Origin: JAEXNA01 sp050486105
GTDB taxonomy: Bacteria; Vulcanimicrobiota; Xenobia; Xenobiales; JADMJV01
Assembly (NCBI GenBank): GCA_050486105.1
Contig: JBJHCR010000369.1
Location: 1 to 6,003 of the forward strand
Direction: 5' to 3'
Length of the DNA: 6,003 nt
Below are positions 1 through 5,597 of the stretch, in pieces; the first letter of the stretch is position 1; each line of letters opens with the position of its first letter. The notes beneath the pieces were generated by a model. The model had not been told where the DNA came from, made no database searches, and saw nothing but the letters and a program-made list of their open reading frames with translations. The position numbers and the translations under genes were made by a program.

Positions 1-764
1 GAGGTAGAAACTTCTCGTAATCCTCTGGAAATGTCTTGACCAGTTCGGCCAGCGACAGACAAAACTCTTGGCGATCCCCTCGATAGAGATCCAGGCGGAA
101 GTCGCGCACCGCTTCAGGGAAGCTTCGGAGGGCTTTGGTGAGGCTGCTGGACTTGGGTAGCGCCTTGCAGTAGACCCCTAGAAGATTGCTCTTGAGCAGC
201 TCGGCGGCCACCTCTTCTCGGATCTCGTTGGGTAGCCTGAAGGAATTCTTATCGCTGCTCACCAGGCCCTGGTCCTCGAGGCGCTTGAGAGCCTCGGGAA
301 TGTCGAACTCGAAGGGACCCTTCAGACGATGCTCCTTTGACAACTCCTTGAGACGCTTGAGAGCCTCACGAATAGGAGTCAATCTCGTTGTCAAATAGAA
401 CAGAGAAAGGAGTCTCAGGAGAATCTTTTCTTCGGGACCGACTTTATCCAGCAGGGGCTTGAGATCGGTCCAGGTCGGTTGGGTGCGGTCTTTGAGAGTG
501 GGCAATGAAAAATCCTTAAAGGGACTGAAGCATTCCAGTCCCCAACTATACTTTCGAATCTTCTTTGTTTGCGATACGCCCTTGGACTCCTCGTGAGGAG
601 GCTCTAGGATTTCCGTCTCAATGAAGTGAGCGATTCGCCTGCACGTCTTCTTGAGCCGACTCGGGAGAAGAGTGAAAAGAACTGCGATACAGATTTAAGA
701 GAGACTGATAGAAACGTCCACGCCAAAGCTTCAGCTCTTCTTCTGCAAGTTTCGGATCGGCCAT
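1..764 (-). CDS. Unrecognised helical / winged-helix-like protein, 5' part, frame interrupted
   Basis: I do not recognise this family. The ATG at 764-762 follows an AGAAGG-like ribosome site and lies 18 nt after the FGase stop, which suggests an operon. This frame (MADPKLAEEELKLWRGRF...) ends at a TGA at 620-618 after 48 residues. A second frame, offset by +1, is open from 694 to the left edge (231 codons) and reads as good coding sequence: basic and amphipathic helices (LKKTCRRIAHFIETEILE), then two EALKRL helices, a winged-helix-like stretch (PEALKRLEDQGLVSSDKNSF) and further helices such as AVRDFRLDLYRGDRQEF. The second frame has no ATG and follows a TAA at 697-695, so it is unlikely to start on its own. 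The likely reading is one gene with a one-base frameshift between about 620 and 694. That could be a real mutation, a sequencing or assembly error, or recoding. The 3' end is outside the window. A repeat-like or helicase-accessory helical region is possible, but this is a guess. Confidence 0.6.
282..367 (-). repeat. In-frame 14-nt direct repeat spaced 72 nt (EALKRL helices)
   Basis: The 14-mer CGCTTGAGAGCCTC occurs at 282-295 and again at 354-367, with similar following bases (GGGAAT and ACGAAT). The 72-nt spacing equals 24 codons, and both copies encode EALKRL in the same frame. This may be a remnant of an internal helix duplication or two similar amphipathic helices using the same codons. 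Confidence 0.5.
618..697 (-). other. Apparent +1 frameshift zone in the left-edge gene
   Basis: Between the TAA at 697-695, which closes the downstream frame on its 5' side, and the TGA at 620-618, which closes the upstream frame, both frames are open. A one-base skip here fuses the 48-residue start to the 231-codon remainder. Helix continuity favours a switch around 640-660, where frame 1 reads FHSSPESAQ and frame 2 reads PSRLKKTCRR. The zone contains a TCTTCTCCC run but no classical recoding signal that I can identify, so an indel or sequence error is the simplest explanation. Confidence 0.6.
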
Positions 765-782
765 GCCTTCTTGATCTTTGAG

Positions 783-1439
783 TTACATCTTGCGGTTGAA
801 CTCAATTTGAATCACCGGTATCGGTCCCGGTCCATAAGTTTGGGTGATGTAGCCTCCGCTGAAAGGTCGGTCGATACTGATGTCCTCAGTAGCAAGCCCG
901 TAGGCCTGGCAAAGGCTGATTTGAAATGCTTGAACCAACTCCAAGGGCGCGGTGACACCTCCGCGATGACCCAAACAGACCAGAGGTCGTTCTTTAGCTT
1001 CAGAATCCGGCGAGAAGGACAGATCCCTCGGCGCCATCGAATGGCAGTCCACAAGCAAACGGACACGCTCGGAAGTCACAAGAGAACTCAGTTTTTGGTG
1101 ATAAGGATGATAGAGTTCCTCAAGGACAGCATCTACCGTCTCGCCAGGAGGGAAGGTCTCAAAAACAGGACGTCCCGTATGGGTTCTCTGCTTGACGACT
1201 CCATCAGGGTGATTGTCACCATAAGCGGTTGGAGCCCGGTTCAAATCCACAAAGGTTCTCCCGTAAGGAAACGTTATGGTGCATTCCACTTGTTCTTCGC
1301 TCAGACTGAATATTTCGCGGGTGAGATGGTCGACGTCTTCTTTGAGGTCTTCGGGGCTGGCAATGAGGTACGGTTTGAACGCGGAGGGTATCTCAGTCCC
1401 TCCGTGAGGGATTGAGATGGCAAAAGGGAGCTTCAACAT
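783..1439 (-). CDS. N-formylglutamate amidohydrolase (FGase) family protein
   Basis: The product is a 218-residue FGase-family hydrolase. Characterised members are zinc-dependent and convert N-formyl-L-glutamate to glutamate and formate, the last step of one histidine-degradation route; many paralogues act on unknown N-acyl substrates. Family landmarks appear in order: SIPHGG (9-14), the acidic DVDH (35-38), FVDLNR (63-68), HPYHQKL (111-117), LLVDCHSM (128-135), RPFSGGYIT (191-199) and VIQIEFNR (209-216). There is no signal peptide, so it should be cytosolic. I chose the ATG at 1439-1437, preceded by GGAG, because the conserved SIPHGG lies nine residues in. The frame stays open to an ATG at 1574, but that extension has no family similarity and would run across the start of the divergent gene. 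The protein ends just after EFNRKM, whereas many relatives continue for roughly 30 more residues. No hut genes are nearby, so the histidine role is unproven. Confidence 0.9.
   Translation of the reverse strand: MLKLPFAISIPHGGTEIPSAFKPYLIASPEDLKEDVDHLTREIFSLSEEQVECTITFPYGRTFVDLNRAPTAYGDNHPDGVVKQRTHTGRPVFETFPPGETVDAVLEELYHPYHQKLSSLVTSERVRLLVDCHSMAPRDLSFSPDSEAKERPLVCLGHRGGVTAPLELVQAFQISLCQAYGLATEDISIDRPFSGGYITQTYGPGPIPVIQIEFNRKM
1390..1418. repeat. Strong stem-loop inside the FGase 5' coding region
   Basis: The arms ATCTCAGTCCCTC (1390-1402) and GAGGGATTGAGAT (1406-1418) flank a 3-nt loop, CGT. Twelve of 13 positions pair perfectly. The exception is a G-T wobble on the plus strand and an A-C mismatch in the minus-strand mRNA. 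The element lies 22-50 nt inside the FGase reading frame, over the codons for SIPHGGTEIP. No T-run follows on either strand, so it is not a simple intrinsic terminator. Confidence 0.65.
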
Positions 1440-1534
1440 AGCTCCACGTGCTTCACCGGTTTGATCGGGTCCTGCTAGTTTCTCAAATAAGTTCCTTGAA
1501 AAGAAACTTGGTTCACCATGCAGAATAAGGGCCC
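1440..1534. promoter_or_regulatory. Divergent intergenic promoter region
   Basis: This 95-nt gap separates the minus-strand FGase start from the plus-strand TPR-like gene, so promoters for both should lie here or just inside the genes. A weak plus-strand candidate is TTGATC at 1461-1466 with CAAATA at 1484-1489 (17-nt spacer), but the second hexamer is a poor -10 match. AAGGG at 1527-1531 serves as ribosome site for the plus-strand gene. Three related heptamers lie in the middle and may bind a regulator of one or both genes. The promoter assignment is inferred from gene layout more than from motifs. Confidence 0.45.
1477..1509. repeat. Heptamer cluster with imperfect inverted repeat (candidate operator)
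   Basis: AGTTTCT (1477-1483), AGTTCCT (1490-1496) and the inverted copy AGAAACT (1502-1508) sit within 33 nt. The arms AAGTTCCTT (1489-1497) and AAGAAACTT (1501-1509) form an imperfect palindrome with a 3-nt centre and one mismatch. The first and third copies are perfect inverted repeats. The cluster lies between two divergent starts, as expected of an operator, but no known regulator consensus is recognised. Confidence 0.4.
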
Positions 1535-3037
1535 ATGGAAATGGCATCTTTAGATTCAGGTTTGCAAAAGTCACTCCAAGCGATGTGTATTCAAGATTGG
1601 ACCGCCGCCCGAGACTTGCTCAGTCAGCGCTTGGAAAGGTGCACGGTACTCGGTTATCGCAGAACCACACTCTTCTTGCTCTCTATCGCGGCCACATCGT
1701 CGGGCTACGATGAAATTGGTCAACAGTTGTGGCAACAAGCCAAAGAATCTGAGGCTCAGTTCGATGAACCTCGATCATTGGTGCTCCCTCTAGAAACCCC
1801 TAACGACCCTCAGTCCCAAGAGATCATGTCGGGTTTGCAAACAGCCTGGCAGCAGTTCAACGGCTGGGGCCGACAGAGTTCTCCTCAAATCTCCGAGACA
1901 AATCCCAGCAACCTGGAGGATGCCGACTGGGCTCGTTTCTCCTTATTGCTTGAACACAGTCAGGCCACCAACTTAGAACAGGAATTCGGGACCCTCTTGA
2001 ATCCCCCCACTCCCCCCTGTCGATGGCTCTGGAACCTTGTCGCCCTATGTCATCTTGACAGTGGAGATCTTCGATCCTACCAGGAGATGTGCGAGGCGGC
2101 CCCCCAAACCAACGAAGTTCCGCTCCCAGAAGCCCTTTTGAAGGCCCTCCAAGAATCGTCATTGAGAGGGTTGCTCCCAGAACTTCAGTCGGGTTCGTGG
2201 ATCACCGCTGGGCTCCAGACGTTGCAAAACTTCGAGCCTGACCAAACTCAAGAATCCTCAAGCTCAGAGGCAGGTGAGCAGAGCTCCTGGGGTGAGTCAT
2301 TTCGCCTTGCCCTGAACACCCTAAGGTTGCAGTCCCATGGAGAGGCCGCTCGCCATTTTCAGCGACTGGCCGACCAGGCCGAAGCTGAACCTCAAGCGGC
2401 CTATGCCTTGAACGCGTTGACCGTAGCCCTCTTCGCCCAAGGGCTCTATATCGAAGCCGAAGAAGTCAATTCTGAACTCACCCTGCTGCTTCAGAAGGAC
2501 CTTCAACTTACCGATCAGCCTTGGAGCTCAGACTTCCGCTCTACCCTCGAAGATCTGGGCTATTCTCCCCCAACGGATAGCGATCTTATCAATCCGTTCT
2601 CGGCCCAGCAATCCGAGCAAGTCAAAGAATTGGTGGATCTTTCGGAGTCGGTCACCGAGAACACTCAAGGCTTCTGGGGAACCTTAGCTGAGGCATTGCA
2701 ACTCCTTGAGAGCCACGATCAGGAAGTTTTCCGACGAGCCCTAATGAAGCTTTCTCGTGAGCTGTCCCCTCAGAAGTCTACCCACCATGCTATCCTTGTT
2801 TTCCTCTTGGCGCGCTCTTGTTTAAGTGAAGGGGACCAATTTGGAGGCCAAGAGTTCTCTCAGGACCTTCAGACTCAATTTGCCGAAGAGAAGATCGACC
2901 TACAGGTTGCCAGAGAGGCCGCAGACTGTTTTCTGGCTGCCGGACAGCCAGACCTTGCGCGGTTGTTCCAAAATCTGCCGAATGCGGAAATCCCCACGGC
3001 CCTAAATCCCTGGCAAGACCTTTCCGCAGCCTCATAG
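1535..3037 (+). CDS. Hypothetical TPR-like all-helical protein (500 aa)
   Basis: I do not recognise a named family. The protein is almost entirely amphipathic helix with Ala/Leu/Gln-rich helix pairs of TPR type: about 8-70 (IQDWTAARDLLSQRLE), 255-315 (EAARHFQRLADQ followed by AYALNALTVALFAQGLYIEA) and 455-480 (AADCFLAAGQPDLARLFQNL). More divergent helices fill the rest, with a Ser/Glu-rich break at about 233-252. No signal peptide, membrane segment or catalytic motif is visible, so a cytosolic scaffold or protein-binding role is the reasonable inference. The ATG at 1535 follows AAGGG by only a few bases; the in-frame ATG at 1541, two codons later, is an alternative with more usual spacing. 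It is divergent from the FGase gene and convergent with the VIT/VWA gene (19-nt gap), so it is probably transcribed alone. Coding character is steady over the full length, and opposite-strand frames are short and fragmentary. Confidence 0.85.
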   Translation: MEMASLDSGLQKSLQAMCIQDWTAARDLLSQRLERCTVLGYRRTTLFLLSIAATSSGYDEIGQQLWQQAKESEAQFDEPRSLVLPLETPNDPQSQEIMSGLQTAWQQFNGWGRQSSPQISETNPSNLEDADWARFSLLLEHSQATNLEQEFGTLLNPPTPPCRWLWNLVALCHLDSGDLRSYQEMCEAAPQTNEVPLPEALLKALQESSLRGLLPELQSGSWITAGLQTLQNFEPDQTQESSSSEAGEQSSWGESFRLALNTLRLQSHGEAARHFQRLADQAEAEPQAAYALNALTVALFAQGLYIEAEEVNSELTLLLQKDLQLTDQPWSSDFRSTLEDLGYSPPTDSDLINPFSAQQSEQVKELVDLSESVTENTQGFWGTLAEALQLLESHDQEVFRRALMKLSRELSPQKSTHHAILVFLLARSCLSEGDQFGGQEFSQDLQTQFAEEKIDLQVAREAADCFLAAGQPDLARLFQNLPNAEIPTALNPWQDLSAAS

Positions 3038-3056
3038 AGGTTGTCCTATCGGTCTG

Positions 3057-5597
3057 CTAGCGCTGGAGTTCGCCTTCCAAAGACTTGGAGATCGCTTCGA
3101 TAGCCCGAAGGCGTTCCTCGGTCTCTAAGGCGCGTCCCCAAGCCACTTGAACCGCTACCGCCCGACGTCGAGGTTCCGGCAACTTCTGCAGAAGTTCTTC
3201 GACCACGCCTCCCGGCAGATCCGCTAGAGACAGGGCCAGGGTATCAATTTCACAGTGAACCAACCAGGTTTCGGCTCGATTGGGAGGCAGATTTTCCAAC
3301 AGCGACACCCACTCAAGTCGAACAGGCGTTTCAGATTCTCTCGAAGGGGGGCGCTCTTCGTCGAATAGATCCGGTTCTTGGAAGTCATGGTCCTCTGTGA
3401 GTTCAGGGGGCTCCAGCTGGGATGGGAAATCAACGAAGGGTTCTCCAATCAGAGTATCCGGCTCTTCATCCAACGACTCTTCCATGACTGGGTTGGGAGC
3501 AAGTTCGGCAAAGGGTTCGAGACTCTGCGAATCCTCCGGGGGGCCGAGACTCTCATGGAAAGGGTCACCTGCTTGAGATATGGGATGAGAATCAAAAAAG
3601 TCCTCGCCTTCAAGGCTGAAGTCGGAAATTTGGCTTGGGCCTTCGAAGAGTTCTTCCTCGGTTTCTGACCTTGAGAGAGAGTCAGAAAGAAGAGGTGGTC
3701 CTGACTCAAAACTCGGGAAGGGGTTTTGGTGATCGCCCAGCGAGTCGGCAGCTTCTTCTCGGGGGTATAATTCTAGGGACACTTCTTGGCTTGGAGAAAA
3801 AAGACCGTCTGCTTCGAAAAAAAGTTCATTTTCGGCGCTTGCGAAAAAGTCCTCAGTATCGAGCATTTCCGTCGAAGAAAAGGCTTCGGACATCTCTTGC
3901 TCCGGAGTCCCCGATGACATCCAGTCCGGCTCAGCGTCAACGAAACTGAGATCTGAGTCTAAACCGGAGTCGGGCTCCACTTCGGATGAGATGTCGACAA
4001 CCGGCTCGGGTGGTGGCTCGACCTCAAGGAAGCGGAGTCCAAAGTCTTTTTCACATTCGATCTCCAGGAGTCGGCATCCGTCCGTTGCAAAGAGAACCCC
4101 TTCGCGCTTGGCGATCGACTCACTCAGTGCGTGCTTCCCTAGCAAGATCGAGCGAAAATCCAAATCTTGAGTCTCTTCTACTCTGACCCGTTGCGCCAAC
4201 TTCTGACCAGACGGAGAAAAGCCGGCGAGAGTGACGGTCTTAGGCAAAAGCCCTTCGTATCGCCCGAGAACCAAGGTCGGTTCATCGGTGTAAACTTGGG
4301 TCAGTCCCGGCGGATGCACTTCTTCTAACCCCCATCCCTCAAGCCGGAAGTCCTTTAAGAGTGGAGGGCTCAAGCGGATCCTCAATCGATCGCAGAACTC
4401 GTTCAAACTGTCTTCGGTGCCGGTGTGACAGCAAACGAAACCTCCATTCCTGGCCACCAAAGCCTCTAGCGATTTTCGATGGGGTTTTCGTCTGGTGGCG
4501 AATACAAAGACCGGTTTCTCAAGATCCAAGTCGAGATATGTTCCGTCTCCCGGACCTGATATGGCAAGCACAATGTGAGAGCTCTTGCGGAGATCCGGTT
4601 GAAGGGCTTCGAGATCCTCGGCGATGCTGGGGCTTCGTCCCATGCTTTCCGGGTCTTGGATCTGCAATAAGAGGGGTTCTCCAATGTTGTCCGGGGATAC
4701 CCAGTCCAAGAGGCACCTGACCCCGTTGGGAGAGGCACAGAGCACTCGAAGCTGATCATCGGCCTTGAGGATGCGACCCAGGGACTCCAAAAGCGAGCAG
4801 ATCGTCAGGCTTTCCTGCGGGTTGCGAGTTTCCACGACAACGCTCAAGTGCACGGGTTCCCTCACCAGTTGGGGGCGCACCGGGGCGATGACCGCCACGG
4901 CCGCACTCCCTCGTTGATCCTCGCTCTGATCGGGCGGTGAAGGAGAAAAATACGCCAACGATGCGGCTTTGCGCTCGTCGAGTTGGAGGCTCACGGAGAC
5001 CGTGTCTCCTTCATCCAAGTTCAGCTCTGTGTCCCAACGATACCTTTGGCCCTCATAGCTTTCGAGCCGCAGGGCCTGACCCTGTTGGTCACAGGTCACT
5101 GTTGCGCCTGGCAGCCCAAGAAGATCCCAGTCACCAGCGAGGCTTAGGTTGCGGCTATGATCTTGGGACGTGAACTCCAGAAGCCCCTGATGCCAAAGCA
5201 AATCCACGGACAGGAGAAACTCAAGGCTCAACGATTGAAGTTCAAAGTCTGGTTCAAAGGCGATCAGCGTTGTTTCTTCGGACAAGACGGACACTTTATC
5301 GGACAGACGCTGGTAGAGTGAAGTGGGGAGGGAGGTTGGGGCAATATTGCCGTCGGACGGAGAAAGCTCGAGGTTATTGACCAAAGCTCGTGAGCGGGCT
5401 GCGTTCCAAGGTCTCTGCAGGAGAAAGACATAAGGACCCTTCGACTGTGGGAGTTCAGAAAATGTCCACGAGAATTTTAGCTTTGCGAAGATCCCCTTGG
5501 CAGTGATGGACACTGAAGTGGATTCGGGAACGGCGGTTCCTTGAGCGCTGATCAGGATGCCGAGACTAAAAGACTGTCCTGCTTGCTTGGTCTCCAT
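3057..5597 (-). CDS. VIT + degenerate VWA protein with acidic linker and FliG-like C-terminus
   Basis: The product is 846 residues from the ATG at 5597-5595. Residues 10-125 resemble a VIT domain (GTAVPESTSVSITAKGIFAK, then a beta-rich FSWTF... region). A beta segment follows, then a VWA-like fold at about 249-403 (VHLSVVVETRNPQESLTI, later KADDQLRVLCAS, PVFVFATRRKP and ARNGGFVCCHTGTEDSLNEF). The downstream segment at about 408-480 (LSPPLLKDFRLEGWGLEEVH, LVLGRYEGLLPKTVTLAG) matches the tail usual after VWA in VIT-VWA proteins. The MIDAS DxSxS is absent, so metal-dependent ligand binding is unlikely. Residues 522-758 are an acidic, lysine-free linker; 761-846 resemble a FliG domain. There is no signal peptide or membrane helix. 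The start overlaps pnuC by 32 nt and has no close Shine-Dalgarno, suggesting translational coupling. A TTG at 5663 would add 22 residues but would overlap pnuC further. Function is unknown; a structural or protein-interaction role is inferred. Confidence 0.85.
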   Translation of the reverse strand: METKQAGQSFSLGILISAQGTAVPESTSVSITAKGIFAKLKFSWTFSELPQSKGPYVFLLQRPWNAARSRALVNNLELSPSDGNIAPTSLPTSLYQRLSDKVSVLSEETTLIAFEPDFELQSLSLEFLLSVDLLWHQGLLEFTSQDHSRNLSLAGDWDLLGLPGATVTCDQQGQALRLESYEGQRYRWDTELNLDEGDTVSVSLQLDERKAASLAYFSPSPPDQSEDQRGSAAVAVIAPVRPQLVREPVHLSVVVETRNPQESLTICSLLESLGRILKADDQLRVLCASPNGVRCLLDWVSPDNIGEPLLLQIQDPESMGRSPSIAEDLEALQPDLRKSSHIVLAISGPGDGTYLDLDLEKPVFVFATRRKPHRKSLEALVARNGGFVCCHTGTEDSLNEFCDRLRIRLSPPLLKDFRLEGWGLEEVHPPGLTQVYTDEPTLVLGRYEGLLPKTVTLAGFSPSGQKLAQRVRVEETQDLDFRSILLGKHALSESIAKREGVLFATDGCRLLEIECEKDFGLRFLEVEPPPEPVVDISSEVEPDSGLDSDLSFVDAEPDWMSSGTPEQEMSEAFSSTEMLDTEDFFASAENELFFEADGLFSPSQEVSLELYPREEAADSLGDHQNPFPSFESGPPLLSDSLSRSETEEELFEGPSQISDFSLEGEDFFDSHPISQAGDPFHESLGPPEDSQSLEPFAELAPNPVMEESLDEEPDTLIGEPFVDFPSQLEPPELTEDHDFQEPDLFDEERPPSRESETPVRLEWVSLLENLPPNRAETWLVHCEIDTLALSLADLPGGVVEELLQKLPEPRRRAVAVQVAWGRALETEERLRAIEAISKSLEGELQR
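3060..3317 (-). other. FliG-like C-terminal helical domain
   Basis: Residues 761-846 of the VIT/VWA protein form a compact helical domain after the linker. The core IDTLALSLADLPGGVVEELL followed by QKLPEPRRRAVAVQVAWGR resembles the armadillo-like repeat of FliG, in which a PQTIALILAHLPP-type helix precedes an A..VL..LPE..R.EV.. helix. The final ETEERLRAIEAISKSLEGEL matches the helix that closes FliG repeats. This is a by-eye resemblance, and a generic helical bundle remains possible. Confidence 0.45.
3324..4034 (-). other. Acidic, lysine-free disordered linker
   Basis: Residues 522-758 of the VIT/VWA protein are rich in Glu, Asp, Ser, Pro and Phe. I count no lysine and only four arginines (613, 643, 749, 753) over about 235 residues. 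Short aromatic-acidic motifs recur: EDFF twice, ELFF, NPF, DPF, EPF twice and DLF. Such composition indicates disorder with repeated short binding motifs, not a folded domain. On the plus strand the complementary sequence gives spurious Ser/Gly-rich frames. Confidence 0.75.
4389..4853 (-). other. VWA-like domain lacking the MIDAS motif
   Basis: This segment encodes residues 249-403 of the VIT/VWA protein. The position where VIT-VWA relatives carry DxSGSM after a hydrophobic strand reads VVVETRNPQES, so the first Asp is Glu and the serines are replaced. The later strand that normally ends in TDG reads HIVLAISGPGDG. Secondary-structure order (strand, helix LTICSLLESLGRIL, strand DQLRVLCAS, and later strands) is retained, so the fold is probably kept without metal binding. 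Confidence 0.6.

Noticed and set aside
186..398. 70-codon plus-strand open frame at the left edge
   Set aside because: It is Ser/Arg-rich and antisense to the longer, protein-like minus-strand frame; it looks like a shadow.
771..1415. 214-codon plus-strand open frame opposite the FGase gene
   Set aside because: It is antisense to a gene with clear family motifs, its translation has no family resemblance, and it has no good ribosome site.
1440..1574. Upstream extension of the FGase frame to an ATG at 1574
   Set aside because: The extra 45 residues lie outside the family domain and would overlap the start of the divergent TPR-like gene; the ATG at 1439 fits the SIPHGG position.
3038..3056. 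Possible bidirectional terminator between the convergent genes
   Set aside because: The 19-nt gap and its flanks show only a 4-bp ATAG/CTAT pairing and no T-run, too weak to call.
3280..3949. Several 96-104-codon plus-strand frames
   Set aside because: They are complementary to the acidic Ser/Glu linker of the VIT/VWA gene, and their composition is the predicted by-product of that low-complexity sequence.
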